From Polyangiaceae bacterium (lineage in GTDB: Bacteria; Myxococcota_A; Polyangia; Polyangiales; Polyangiaceae): DNA of 64,000 nucleotides. Positions 7,572 through 17,032 of the stretch are shown one piece after another (positions within the stretch are counted from its first letter, which is position 1; every line of letters begins with the position of its first letter). The position numbers were made by a program, and so were the translations under genes. A model generated the notes under the pieces. It was given only the letters and a program-made list of their open reading frames with translations. It did not search any database and was not told the DNA's origin. Location: assembly GCA_029941785.1 (NCBI GenBank), contig JAPYTK010000003.1, positions 13,216 through 77,215 of the forward strand. Reading direction: 5' to 3'.

Positions 7572-9639
7572 GCTCGACCCTGAACTGCTCGACCACTTGG
7601 CGGCCCAACCCGGGCAAAACGCGCCGGATATCAACGTGGCCCTGGCGGAGCAGGGTCACGGTGGCGTGCTTCTCGCGCTCGTGCGCAGCGGTGCCACCGG
7701 CCCCGATGCCTTGGCTGTCGTGGCCCAGCGCGTGGTGGCCGATCGGCAGCAACTTGCTGTCTGGGAACCAGAGGAGGGCGAATCCGAGGCGGTTGTCGAC
7801 GTGCTCGATCAGCACTTGATTTGCCACCCCAACACGCCCGCTGCCGCACGGGATACGGTGCTCGCTCGGCATCCAGCGGATGCTTTTTTCGTCCTGGCGG
7901 CCTCGTGTCATATTGGCGCGACCGAGACAGCGATTGAACGCGCTGCGAGCTGGCCGAGTCGTTACCCGGTGCTCGACCGACCGTGGCTGGCGTTGATCAT
8001 GCCGGGCGCCGTGTCACCTTTGACCTACGAGGCATGGGCCCAGGGCGAGTGTGTTCTGCGTCGTGAATTGGTGGCGCGTCTGACCTTCGACTCGGCCTTG
8101 TTGGAAATTCTTTCAGGTGACGCGGACCGGCGGGTTCGCCGAGCGGTGGCATCCAATCCGCGTGCCGCAAAATGGCGCGAGCGCCTGGCGATTTCAGATT
8201 CAGCCGTCGAAGTGCGCGCCCGTGCCAAGCGTCCTCTCGGAACGCGTGAAGACAAGGTGTGCGTGGTCGATTCTCCACGTTTCGCCGCCGCCTTGAGGGC
8301 GCTCGAATCGGGCGGAGTGTTGGCTCCGGATGTCGCGGCGGCCTTGGGCATGAAGGACCTTCGCATCGATGAAGAGGGTGCCGCCCGCGCAGCCCAGGTT
8401 CTCCCATTAGGGCGCGTCATCGAGCTCCTCCCGTCCGTCTTGGACTTGCCGGGAGACCACCCGGCTGCGCGCGGATTTTCGGCGGGCTTCGCCTTGCGTC
8501 GCGCGACCCATGGAGCAGGTCTCGGCGAGATGATCGGTGAAGCGGCCAAGGCGCTGGCCCACATGCCGGCGGGGGTGGCGAGCTCGTACACTGGGAAAGC
8601 GCGCCTCGCCGCATGGGCATCGGGGGGTCTCGCCGCCAGCACGGTTCTCGACGCCGGCGAAGTGATCGACCATCTGGCAGATCACTCGCTCGCCTCCGAT
8701 ACCATGGTGCTGCGCCGCGGCTTGTCGGGCGACGCCTCGCGCGTTGCGGAGTTGTGTCGAGCTTGCCGAAGTACTCCTCTCGTGCCGCCGGGTTTGCTTG
8801 CCGTGGCTTGGGCCACCGACAGCGTCGCTGACGAAGAAGTGATCGAGATGGCCAAACGCGTCTCGAGGGTGAGGGCTCGCGGTCGTGACTTGCCCGAGGA
8901 TGAGATGGACCTCGATCCCTCTCTTCGCTCGCTCGACGTTCTGGAGCAAGTGGTGCTCGCGGCGAGCAAGAAGGTGGTCTTCTCTCCGCGTTGTGCGCTG
9001 TCTGTCGTTGCGCTGGATGCTCGACGTGTTCGCTATGTGATGACCGCGATGCCTCAATGGAAGGGTCGCTTGAGCGGGGCGATGCTCACACGGGTGTTGC
9101 GCCAAAACGCTGGGGCTTTGTCAGCGGCACCGGCCGAAGCGCGAGAACGCTTGGCTTCGGTTCGCCGGTGGACGGAGCGTGTCTTGACGGACGTCGAGCT
9201 TTCGCTTGCGCTGGGTGTGGGGCACATCACGACCGAGGAAGTCGTGCATCGTCTTCGGCTCGGTCGTCATCGGGTGGATGACGGCGAGACCTTGGCTTGT
9301 GGTGCGGATGTTCGCGCCGCCATTGAGGGTAGACGAAGCATTCGGCCACTGCTCACGTGGGCGTCGGAACAACGACAGAGCGATCCGGCGGCCCTCGCGA
9401 CATGGCTGCTGCTCGAGAGTCACGATCGACCGCGGACACCGAGCATGATCGCGGCATCGATCGACAGCTTTGCCGCTCGACAGCTTCGTGTTCCCGAGGC
9501 CCTGAGCTGTGCTCTTGCGTGTCTCGAGAACCGCAAGCCGGGGCGGTTTGAGGTCGTGTTTCCCCAGACCCCACGCGGAAAAGCAACCTTGGTGAGCGCG
9601 ATTGCGCGCGCCTATTGCGCGGTCGGAGGAACGCGCTAG
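7570..9639 (+). CDS. large repeat-containing protein, unknown (LRV/HEAT-like)
   Basis: This is a 689-aa protein with no signal peptide or transmembrane segment. Several stretches resemble variant leucine-rich (LRV) or HEAT-type helical repeats, for example LICHPNTPAAARDTVLARHP and RRAVASNPRAAKWRERLA. This suggests an extended helical scaffold. I recognise no catalytic motif. It is divergent from the MoxR/VWA operon and its ATG overlaps the presumed MoxR start codon within one CATG. A role as target or adaptor of the MoxR/VWA pair is an inference from position only. Confidence 0.75.
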   Translation: MLDPELLDHLAAQPGQNAPDINVALAEQGHGGVLLALVRSGATGPDALAVVAQRVVADRQQLAVWEPEEGESEAVVDVLDQHLICHPNTPAAARDTVLARHPADAFFVLAASCHIGATETAIERAASWPSRYPVLDRPWLALIMPGAVSPLTYEAWAQGECVLRRELVARLTFDSALLEILSGDADRRVRRAVASNPRAAKWRERLAISDSAVEVRARAKRPLGTREDKVCVVDSPRFAAALRALESGGVLAPDVAAALGMKDLRIDEEGAARAAQVLPLGRVIELLPSVLDLPGDHPAARGFSAGFALRRATHGAGLGEMIGEAAKALAHMPAGVASSYTGKARLAAWASGGLAASTVLDAGEVIDHLADHSLASDTMVLRRGLSGDASRVAELCRACRSTPLVPPGLLAVAWATDSVADEEVIEMAKRVSRVRARGRDLPEDEMDLDPSLRSLDVLEQVVLAASKKVVFSPRCALSVVALDARRVRYVMTAMPQWKGRLSGAMLTRVLRQNAGALSAAPAEARERLASVRRWTERVLTDVELSLALGVGHITTEEVVHRLRLGRHRVDDGETLACGADVRAAIEGRRSIRPLLTWASEQRQSDPAALATWLLLESHDRPRTPSMIAASIDSFAARQLRVPEALSCALACLENRKPGRFEVVFPQTPRGKATLVSAIARAYCAVGGTR

Positions 9640-9700
9640 CTCGCGCGAAGGTCGTGCGCTGTGTCGTTGAGCGGCATGTGTCGTGCGCGCCCCGGTCAAA

Positions 9701-10462
9701 CTAGGGAAAGCCGTCGTAGCAAACGCCCCATTCGGTGGCGCCAACATAGACCGCAGGCAAGAGTGGATAACAGCTGTCGACTGGGAAGCCCGGGCAGTCC
9801 GTGTCGACGGTGCACCACTGCATGCAGTAGGTGGTGTTAAAACCCGTCGTGATGCACTCGTAGATGTCGGCGCAGTCGTTCGAAGAGAGACAATTTCCGT
9901 ACTGCACGCCGCCGCCGATAGGGGTTTGGCAAATCGGGGTTCCGTTCGTCTGTGGAATGCAGTGGTGGTTCGCGCCGCAGACGGCTGACGGTAAGAGTGG
10001 AGCGCAAGGGCCCATGCCTCCGCTGGAGCTGCTGGACGCGACCGTGCTTGCTACCGTCGAGCTGACGCTGCTGCTGACACTGACGCTGCTGCTGGTGCTT
10101 GTCGTCGCTACGCTGCTCGACGTTGCGGAGGCGGCACTGACGTTACTGCTCACGGTGGTTGAGGCGCCCGTCGCGCTGCTGGCGCTCACGTCGTTCGTGG
10201 TCGGTTGGCATTGTCCCATCACGCAGCTTTCGCCCGCGAAGCAGACGTTTCCGCAGCTCCCGCAATGGCTTGGGTCGCTCAGCAAGTCTACGCACAGCGA
10301 CCCGCACTGCGTCAGGCCATCGAGACAGCCGCTCGATGCTCCGCCAACGCCCACCGCACTGACGGAGGCGCTCGTGCTGTCGTCTTCCTCGTCGATGCTG
10401 ACCTCCGATCCGTGGGCGCAGGCGGCTAGCCAGCAAAGCGGGAGAAGGAAGTGGTATCGCAT
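9701..10462 (-). CDS. Ser-rich lipoprotein with myxobacterial Cys motif
   Basis: This 253-aa protein has lipobox LAAC after MRYHFLLPLCW. Residues around 45-85 carry TQCGSLCVDLLSDPSHCGSCGNVC, a Cys-rich motif (CGxxCVDxxxDPxxCGxCGxxC) common in secreted myxobacterial proteins. A linker of about 60 residues made almost only of Ser, Thr, Val and Ala follows, then a second Cys-rich domain. It is surface exposed by inference; the function is unknown. It converges with the 689-aa gene (61 bp) and is divergent from the MMPL gene. Confidence 0.75.
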   Translation of the reverse strand: MRYHFLLPLCWLAACAHGSEVSIDEEDDSTSASVSAVGVGGASSGCLDGLTQCGSLCVDLLSDPSHCGSCGNVCFAGESCVMGQCQPTTNDVSASSATGASTTVSSNVSAASATSSSVATTSTSSSVSVSSSVSSTVASTVASSSSSGGMGPCAPLLPSAVCGANHHCIPQTNGTPICQTPIGGGVQYGNCLSSNDCADIYECITTGFNTTYCMQWCTVDTDCPGFPVDSCYPLLPAVYVGATEWGVCYDGFP

Positions 10463-10496
10463 GACCTCGAACCTGAGTGTAGAGTAACGTATTCTC

Positions 10497-10512
10497 CAGC
10501 TTCGACAAGCTG
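10497..10512. repeat. inverted repeat between divergent genes
   Basis: CAGCTTCGACAAGCTG has a perfect 6-bp stem and a 4-nt loop. It sits in the 72-bp gap between the divergent lipoprotein and MMPL starts, beside an AT-rich stretch (TTAATAACAATT). It could be an operator or a 5' hairpin; nothing more can be shown. Confidence 0.3.
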
Positions 10513-10534
10513 AAGAATTAATAACAATTACCGC

Positions 10535-12961
10535 ATGTTAAGAGAGACCCCGGTTCGAAGACATCTCGTGGTGGTGTTTTTGATGCTCCTCGTCAGCGTC
10601 GTGGCGACCTATGGGGTGGGTTCTCGATTGCGGTTGGATCCGAACGTTGCAAGCCTCCTTCCGAAGCGGGGTGAGGCCTCGGCTCTGCGTCAGTATCTAC
10701 GCGCTTTCGGTGGGACGGACCTCGCGTTGGTGCTGGTCGAGGGTGAAGAGCCGGCGCTTGTCAGGCGAGCGGCGGAGAGCGTGGCGGACGAATTGGCGGC
10801 CCTTCCCTCGGTAGAGCGAGCTGCTGCGAGCGTGGCTCTGCAATCTGAGAAGGTCGATCCGACGGCGGCGTGGCGCTACGCGGATCAGCCGATGCGCGCG
10901 CGGCTCGCGCGTGCCGTGTCTCCGGAGGGTATGCGCGCGCGGCTCGCCACGACGCGCGCCATGGTGCTGGCGCCGGGCGCGTCCGCTCACGCCGATCGCT
11001 TGGTTCGCGATCCTCTTCGGTTGTGGGCGTTGATTGGTGAATCGACGACGTCAGGATCGGGAGTACGCGTCGATGCGCTCGGGCGCTTTGCCTCCTCGGA
11101 CGGGCGCGCGCACTTGGTGCTGGTGAAACCGAAAGGCCAGGCCTTGCGCGGTGAGGACGCCCAGGCGTTCGTTTCCGACGCGCAGACTGTGCTTGCCGCC
11201 CAGGAGGCTCGGTTTGCGGGCGTGAGCTTCGGCCTGACGGGAGGACACGCGATCGCGGCGGCGACGGAGGCAATGCTCACGCGTGATCTCATGTGGTCGA
11301 GTACCTTGTCCTTGTTTCTCGCGTCCCTCGCGTTCCTCATAGCGTTTCGCCGGGTGCGGGCCGTTGTTGCCGTCATGCCCCCGCTCTTCTTGGGGGGATT
11401 GTGGACTGCAGGCATCGCTTCGCTCTGGCCGTCGGGATTGAGCGGTATCGCGGTGGCGTTCATGTCGGTCGTGATCGGCGTGGGCGTTGACACGGGCGTG
11501 CACGTGTACGCCGCGTTGCTCGATGCGCGGCGCGGCGGCGCATCTGCTGAGGCGGCAGCGACCATTGCACGACGGCGAACGATCCGTCCGGTGCTTGTGG
11601 CCGCGACGACCGGCGCGGTGGCATTTGCGGCGCTGGGATTATCGGAAATTCGAGCGCTCCGGCAGCTCGGGCTGTTGTGCGCGAGCGGCGAGTTGCTCAC
11701 GGCGTTCGCGATCTTGGCGATGACGCCGGTGCTCGGTGCGCGGCTCGAGCGTGAGGAGGTGAAAGCTCGAAGCGACTCCTGGTGGCTTGCGCCCGTCGTT
11801 TGGCTCACGAAGACGCGCCGCCGTGCCGTTGCCGGTCTGGTCCTCGCGCTCGCGCCGGTGGCGGCCTTGGCCGTTGGATTCGTGCCCACCGTGGCGGACG
11901 CCATCGTGGCGATGCGCCCCACGGGCCTCGCTCCCCTCGAGGTGCAGCAGCGCGTGTACGCGCGGTTTGGCGGTCGTCCTGGTCAATGGGTGGTGTTGGT
12001 GAGCGATCACGATCGCGACGAGGCGATGCGTCGCGCGGATCGGATCACGGCGCGGCTTCGTGGCATGCCCCAACATGTCGAGAGCCTCGACTCTCTGACG
12101 TTTTGGGCGCCGGCTGAAGCCACTCAGCGAGCGCGTCTCGCGGCACGGGATGCCCTGGCTCTGCCCGATCGCGCGAGTAAGCTCGAAGCCGCCCTCGTCC
12201 ACGCCGGATTTGATCCCAAACGGTTCGAGCCAGCCCTCGAGTCCTTCCGAAAGCCCCACGATGGGATCGTCACGATTGATGATCTCCAAAAGAGCCATGT
12301 GGCGATCATGGTTCAGCGGTATCTCGGCGCGGATGATGACCTTCATGTGGCGGTCGTTTATGTTCACCCGCAACCAGGGGCCGAGCACGAGCGAACGGTC
12401 GAGAGGGCGATCGCGAATGTCGATCCGCAGGCGAGAGTGACGGGTTACAGTCGGCTCGACGGCTCGTTGCGGGCGTCGTTGAACGCCGACTTGCCGCGGG
12501 TTGGTTTGGTCGCCGCCCTCCTCGTACTGCTTACGCTCGGCGTGGCTCTGCGCCGGCCTCGTGAGATCGGTCTCGCGGTGCTCGTCGTCGCGGCCGAGTT
12601 GGCTGCCGTGCTGGTCGCGATTCGCCTTCTACAGATCCCTCTCCATGTATACGATGCGCTCGTGTTACCGGTCTTGCTTGGGATCACCGTCGATGAAGCG
12701 ATGTTTCTCCTCTATGAGGCACGTCGCACCGAGGGATCGATCGAGGAGACCTTGAGAGGTGAAGGGCCGGCTGTCATCACGACGGGATTGACCACCGCGG
12801 CAGGATTCGCAGGACTGATCATTTGCGACTTTGACGGCTTGCGGCACTTGGGCATGGTGGGCGCGCTAGGTAGCATCATAGGTTTGATCATGGCCTTGGT
12901 CGTCGTACCGGCAGGGTTGCGTCTCGGCCTCGCTGGCGTGGAGGATCGGCGTGCCGCGTGA
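10535..12961 (+). CDS. MMPL/RND-family exporter
   Basis: This is an 808-aa RND-superfamily membrane protein of the MMPL type. It has an N-terminal TM, a periplasmic loop of about 200 residues, a block of five TM helices including VVIGVGVDTGVHVYAALLDARR, then a second periplasmic loop and a second TM block with GITVDEAMFLLYEARR. The GxxxD motifs in TM4 and the mirrored halves are typical. Relatives export lipids or hopanoids, or act with secreted factors; the substrate is unknown here. The stop overlaps the thiD start by 11 nt. Confidence 0.88.
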   Translation: MLRETPVRRHLVVVFLMLLVSVVATYGVGSRLRLDPNVASLLPKRGEASALRQYLRAFGGTDLALVLVEGEEPALVRRAAESVADELAALPSVERAAASVALQSEKVDPTAAWRYADQPMRARLARAVSPEGMRARLATTRAMVLAPGASAHADRLVRDPLRLWALIGESTTSGSGVRVDALGRFASSDGRAHLVLVKPKGQALRGEDAQAFVSDAQTVLAAQEARFAGVSFGLTGGHAIAAATEAMLTRDLMWSSTLSLFLASLAFLIAFRRVRAVVAVMPPLFLGGLWTAGIASLWPSGLSGIAVAFMSVVIGVGVDTGVHVYAALLDARRGGASAEAAATIARRRTIRPVLVAATTGAVAFAALGLSEIRALRQLGLLCASGELLTAFAILAMTPVLGARLEREEVKARSDSWWLAPVVWLTKTRRRAVAGLVLALAPVAALAVGFVPTVADAIVAMRPTGLAPLEVQQRVYARFGGRPGQWVVLVSDHDRDEAMRRADRITARLRGMPQHVESLDSLTFWAPAEATQRARLAARDALALPDRASKLEAALVHAGFDPKRFEPALESFRKPHDGIVTIDDLQKSHVAIMVQRYLGADDDLHVAVVYVHPQPGAEHERTVERAIANVDPQARVTGYSRLDGSLRASLNADLPRVGLVAALLVLLTLGVALRRPREIGLAVLVVAAELAAVLVAIRLLQIPLHVYDALVLPVLLGITVDEAMFLLYEARRTEGSIEETLRGEGPAVITTGLTTAAGFAGLIICDFDGLRHLGMVGALGSIIGLIMALVVVPAGLRLGLAGVEDRRAA

Positions 12962-13763
12962 GCGCAGCGCCGTGGCGGTCGGGGGATTGGACCCTAGCGG
13001 GGGAGCCGGTGTGCTCGCGGATGTCGCGGCGTTTCGCGTTGCTGGCACATGGGGTGCGGCCATCTGTGCCTGCTCTACGGTCCAGAACACTCGCTCACTC
13101 CAGGCAGTACAAGCGACGTCCGCCACTCTCGTCGCCAAGCAACTCGAGGCGTTATGGGTCGATCTGCGGGTTGGAGCGATCAAGACCGGTGCGATCGGTT
13201 CGCGGGCGAATGCGGAGGTTGTTGGGGGCCGCGTCGACAGGGGCAAAGGGGCGTTGTTGGTGGTCGATCCGGTGATGGTACCGAGTTCGGGAGAGGTCTC
13301 ATTGTGCGGGCGCGCCGCCGAAGATCTGCGACCTCTCATCGAGCGTGCCCATCTGCTAACGCCGAATGTGCCGGAGGCAGAGCGGCTGCTCGCTTCACCG
13401 ATCGAGTCGCTCGCGGACATGAGAGATGCGGCGGTGGATCTACGTCGCATGGGCCCTCGCGCCGTCCTACTCAAGGGCGGGCATCTCGACACGGCGGCGG
13501 CGTGGTCGATCGACGTGCTCGCGACGCGCCACGGGGTCGTGTCGTTGCGGAGCCGTCGCCTCGCTCGCCTCACCGTGCACGGTACGGGCTGCGTCCTAGC
13601 CTCCCTCATCACGGGACGTTTGGTTCACGAGAAGAGCCGAGGGTCGGCCCGCGATATCGAGGCCGCGGTCCGTTGGGCTTTGCGTCGATTTCGTCGCTAC
13701 TTGCGCCAGCCGCTTCGCGTCGGTGCGGGTTCGGCCGTCCTACCCTTGGGAGTGTGCCGATGA
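12951..13763 (+). CDS. thiD: hydroxymethylpyrimidine/phosphomethylpyrimidine kinase
   Basis: ThiD phosphorylates HMP and HMP-P for thiamine synthesis. The 270-aa length is normal. Ribokinase-fold signatures include GGLDPSGGAGVLADVAAF at the N-terminus, AIKTGAIGS, VVDPVMVPSSG, LLTPNVPEAE, VLLKGGH and the anion hole/catalytic motif VHGTGCVLAS. The start is GTG at 12951 inside the MMPL end, and the stop overlaps the next gene as ATGA. No other thi genes are nearby, so its place in this operon is unusual. Confidence 0.93.
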   Translation: MPRERSAVAVGGLDPSGGAGVLADVAAFRVAGTWGAAICACSTVQNTRSLQAVQATSATLVAKQLEALWVDLRVGAIKTGAIGSRANAEVVGGRVDRGKGALLVVDPVMVPSSGEVSLCGRAAEDLRPLIERAHLLTPNVPEAERLLASPIESLADMRDAAVDLRRMGPRAVLLKGGHLDTAAAWSIDVLATRHGVVSLRSRRLARLTVHGTGCVLASLITGRLVHEKSRGSARDIEAAVRWALRRFRRYLRQPLRVGAGSAVLPLGVCR

Positions 13764-15136
13764 ACCCCCGCGCTTGGGTCTGTTGTCTCCTCTTCGTGGG
13801 TGTGGGGCTGCTGCCGCAGCGGGTGAGTGCTCGAGCGCCTGCGCCGACCAAGTCGCGGACTGAGGCGCCCGCCGATCCGTCCCCGACGGCACTGTCCACC
13901 GTTGTCGCAGTCGTGAAGCGAGATCTCGGTCAGCTTCCGCCGGGGGTCATCGTGGCGAGTGCTCCGTTCACGAGCGACGTGAAGGCGCCACGAGCTGCCG
14001 CGCTTCGGCTTCGACTGCTTCAGCTCGTGGCCTCGTCAATCAGTCGCCCGCCCGCCGCGGCGACGGTCTCAAGGTTGGTCGGGGCAACCGCCGCAGCTCG
14101 TAAACGTGGATTGGCGGGGTTTGTCTGGTTGCGGCCGGAGGTGCGAGCAGGACGCCTGGCGCTCACCGCCGAAGCTTATTCGGTCGCTGCGACCGTGTGG
14201 TCGCGCGCGGCCCGGCCTGGAGCCACCCTGCTGCGACAGGTGCATGCAGAGGCGCGTCTTGACGCGCAACTGCGGCTCTATCTCACACCGCTTCGAATTG
14301 GCGAGCCCCGCGTCGAAAAGTTTCTCGGCGCAGACCACGGCATTGTGGCCCTCGCTTGCGGCGATATCGATGCCGACGGACGGAGTGAGGTGGTGTCGAT
14401 GAGTCGCCGGCGCTTGTTGATCGCCCGGCTCGCCGCGGGGCGCGTCGTGCGCGAGCACGACGTGTCGTGGGCGAGTTTGTCGGGGATCGCGCCGGTGCCT
14501 CTTCGCGAGCCACTTGGCACCCTGACCTTGGTGCCGCGTGATGACGGGCCAAAGATGTGGATCGACGCGTCTTTGAGTGATCGTGGCCAATCGGTAAGGC
14601 TCGACGACTCGTTCTCCGTGATCGCGACCAGCCCGCAACGCGTCGTGCCGTTCGGCTCGGGTTCGGCCTGCGTCCGAATGAAGAGCATGTACCTGGATCC
14701 CAAGCTGAGTTCATGTTGGGGAGGTCCGGTCGTGGGTTTGCCGGCCCGGTTGCCGTTGCGCGCCGATGCGGTGGCGAGCGCACGAATCGTGCGCACCGAT
14801 GGGACGTCGCAACGATGGCTGGCGGTAAGAGGGCCGTCGGGTTTGAGGCTGCATGCGGGCGCGACAGGATACGCGCTTGGGCAGGCGGGCGCGCAGGTGG
14901 CGGTCGGCGACCTCGATCAAGATGGCCAACCCGACGTGGTGTCCACTCGTGACGTCCAACAGCCGCGCCACGATAAGGTCGACGTTCGGTCGATTGCCTC
15001 GTCGGGACTCGTACAGCCACGGTTTACGCTACCGGTTTTGGCTGGCGTTGACGCGGTCGCCATCTGTCCGGTGGACGACGCGGGCGTAGCGCCTGTCGTG
15101 TTGGCATCGGGGGGAGAGATTTGGCTGATCCGATGA
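13760..15136 (+). CDS. secreted FG-GAP/VCBS-like repeat protein
   Basis: This 458-aa protein starts at ATG 13760 (MNPRAWVCCLLFVGVGLL), overlapping the thiD stop as ATGA. A signal peptide is followed by a Pro/Thr-rich stretch. Two Asp-rich FG-GAP-type calcium-binding loops are visible: GDIDADGRSEVV (about residue 204) and GDLDQDGQPDVV (about residue 385). This suggests a partial beta-propeller in the periplasm or on the surface. It shares the operon with the MMPL exporter and a binding protein. The start was placed by the signal peptide and coupling, not by a longer upstream open frame. Confidence 0.75.
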   Translation: MNPRAWVCCLLFVGVGLLPQRVSARAPAPTKSRTEAPADPSPTALSTVVAVVKRDLGQLPPGVIVASAPFTSDVKAPRAAALRLRLLQLVASSISRPPAAATVSRLVGATAAARKRGLAGFVWLRPEVRAGRLALTAEAYSVAATVWSRAARPGATLLRQVHAEARLDAQLRLYLTPLRIGEPRVEKFLGADHGIVALACGDIDADGRSEVVSMSRRRLLIARLAAGRVVREHDVSWASLSGIAPVPLREPLGTLTLVPRDDGPKMWIDASLSDRGQSVRLDDSFSVIATSPQRVVPFGSGSACVRMKSMYLDPKLSSCWGGPVVGLPARLPLRADAVASARIVRTDGTSQRWLAVRGPSGLRLHAGATGYALGQAGAQVAVGDLDQDGQPDVVSTRDVQQPRHDKVDVRSIASSGLVQPRFTLPVLAGVDAVAICPVDDAGVAPVVLASGGEIWLIR

Positions 15137-16467
15137 GCCTCTCGAGACGGACGTTCGTCGCGGCGGGGGTGGGAGCTCTGATCGCGCGACCGGTTGAGGC
15201 GATGGGCCGCAAGCCGATCGGTGGCCGTCTGCGTTTGCGCTGGCCCTATGCGACCGACGCCATCGATCCTCACGATCTTTTCGATCCGCTCGCCGCGTGT
15301 CTCGGAACAGCGATTTTCAATACGGTTTATGCCCGCGATTCTCGTGGCCGTGTCTATTCTGCGCTTGCGGCGGGTTTGCCCAGACAGGAGTCGGGCGAGA
15401 CGACCATCCGTTTGCGAGGGGGCTTGCGAAGCGCCACGGGGCGGCGCATCGATGCGCGCGATCTGCTGACCAGCTTCAAGAGGGCCAAAGGCCGGACCGC
15501 GGGGGTTTTTCTGGCCATGTTGCCCTCGCTTCGGATGCGGATCGATTCGTCCGATGCTTTGCGGCTACGATGTGGTCGGGTCGATCCGGCCACCTTGGCC
15601 GAGCTGCTCTGTTCGCCGCTCTTTCCCTTGCTGCCGGGCACCTACGATCCACGGCGACCGGACGGCACGGGAGGGTTCAAGGCAACGCTTCTCGCGGATC
15701 GCATCACTCTCGATCGCAACGGTTTTGCTGCGCGCGGTTCCAGTTTTCTAGATGGCGCGACGATCCGTTCGGCCTCCGACTTGACCTCTTCGTTGCGCGC
15801 GTTCGAGATGGAACGGGATGACTTGGGCTGGCTCGGTCTGGGGCTTCATCGCGATCGCGCGAAGGCGCGACCTTTCGACTTTGGCGACGTAGGCTGGATG
15901 GTGCTCACGACAGGTGATCGCGCGCGCGCTCTTGCCTCGCCCGGCGTCGCCCAACAGCTCGCCAACGCGGTGAACGTCGAGGCTTTGCACTTGGGCCTCC
16001 GCCCTCGCGAAGGTCTGCAGCGCGGTATGCCCTGGCTTGGAGAGCCGACGTCACTCTATTACGAGCAGGGATCGGCACACCTTCGTGTGGTTGCTGAGCG
16101 CGTGGCGGCCCAGCTGTCCAGTCGAGGCCACGAAATTCGTGCCGCGAGCATCGAGCCTGCGCGCTGGCGTCGTCTGCGCAAAAATCGCGACTACTCCTTG
16201 GCGGTCCAATTCGTTCGAGACCCCCGACTTGGACCGTGGGCGGTTCGCGCCGCGTTGGCCGCCGTGGATCGGCGGCGCCTTGCCGAGGAGATCGTCTCGC
16301 GGAAAACTCGCCGGGCTCCCGCCCGCCCGGCCCACCTTCTCACCGCGAATTTACGCGTCGGTGTTCTGGGGGCTCTGAGCGTGCGTGGTGGTATCGCAGC
16401 TGGCTGGCACATGCCCGCTCACGTACACGGTGGCGGCATCGATTGGTCCAATATTCACCGGCTCTGA
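15133..16467 (+). CDS. extracellular solute-binding protein, family 5-like, Tat signal
   Basis: This 444-aa protein starts at ATG 15133 (ATGA overlap with the preceding gene). The N-terminus MSLSRRTFVAAGVGALIA has a twin-arginine motif SRRTF, so export by Tat is likely. The domain resembles SBP_bac_5 (peptide/nickel ABC binding proteins): DPHDLFDPLAACLGTAIFNTVY, then ALAAGLPRQESGETTIRLRGGL and LTSFKRAKG. No ABC permease or ATPase is adjacent, so it may serve a distant transporter or have another role. Confidence 0.78.
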   Translation: MSLSRRTFVAAGVGALIARPVEAMGRKPIGGRLRLRWPYATDAIDPHDLFDPLAACLGTAIFNTVYARDSRGRVYSALAAGLPRQESGETTIRLRGGLRSATGRRIDARDLLTSFKRAKGRTAGVFLAMLPSLRMRIDSSDALRLRCGRVDPATLAELLCSPLFPLLPGTYDPRRPDGTGGFKATLLADRITLDRNGFAARGSSFLDGATIRSASDLTSSLRAFEMERDDLGWLGLGLHRDRAKARPFDFGDVGWMVLTTGDRARALASPGVAQQLANAVNVEALHLGLRPREGLQRGMPWLGEPTSLYYEQGSAHLRVVAERVAAQLSSRGHEIRAASIEPARWRRLRKNRDYSLAVQFVRDPRLGPWAVRAALAAVDRRRLAEEIVSRKTRRAPARPAHLLTANLRVGVLGALSVRGGIAAGWHMPAHVHGGGIDWSNIHRL

Positions 16468-16488
16468 CCGCCGCTGAGCCATCGTGCT

Positions 16489-17019
16489 ATGCGGCCCGAG
16501 GCCATGTTTGGTAGTACCCGCAGAACGATTCTCTTGGTCGTGACAAGCGCCGTCGCGGCGCTTTGCGTCCTGTGGATGCAGGGTCGATTCGAAGCGGCTG
16601 ATGCTCGCCACGCACGGGCCATCGTCCAGGATTACCGATCCAAGGCTGGCCCGAGTATTCCCGATCTCCTTTCCCACCAACATCCCGGCAAGGGGATTCA
16701 GTGGGCCTCGCACGTTCAGTCGTCGTGTTTTCAGCACATTGAGGTCCACGCGTCCGTGAACGCGGATCCGAGCAAGGCCCCGTTGGTTTATGTCTTCATC
16801 GTGGACCTCAATGGCCCCGCCATTCATCCGGGAAACGAAGCCGGTAAGCAATTGCTCAAGCTGCTCGACAAGCCTCTGACCCGATCGCTCCACAAGCAAG
16901 CCAAGCTGCGGGCCGCACCGAGCGCGAGCGCGCGGGCGGGATCCTCCGGTGGGTCGGCACCCTTGGTCACAAAGACGGCGCCGCCCGCGACTCCGTCCAC
17001 TTCCTCCCCTCATCCCTGA
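16489..17019 (+). CDS. hypothetical single-TM protein
   Basis: This 176-aa protein has one N-terminal hydrophobic helix (TILLVVTSAVAALCVLWM) that anchors a periplasmic domain and a Ser/Ala/Pro-rich C-terminus. No family is recognised. Start candidates are ATG 16489 and ATG 16504. It sits in the gap between the binding-protein operon and a GT-C glycosyltransferase on the same strand, and ends 13 bp before that gene. Confidence 0.55.
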   Translation: MRPEAMFGSTRRTILLVVTSAVAALCVLWMQGRFEAADARHARAIVQDYRSKAGPSIPDLLSHQHPGKGIQWASHVQSSCFQHIEVHASVNADPSKAPLVYVFIVDLNGPAIHPGNEAGKQLLKLLDKPLTRSLHKQAKLRAAPSASARAGSSGGSAPLVTKTAPPATPSTSSPHP

Positions 17020-17032
17020 GCGAGAACATTCC

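Noticed and set aside
13049-13759. Long N-terminal extension of the FG-GAP protein frame
   Set aside because: This part overlaps thiD in another frame and is Arg/Gly-rich. The signal peptide and ATGA overlap place the start at 13760.
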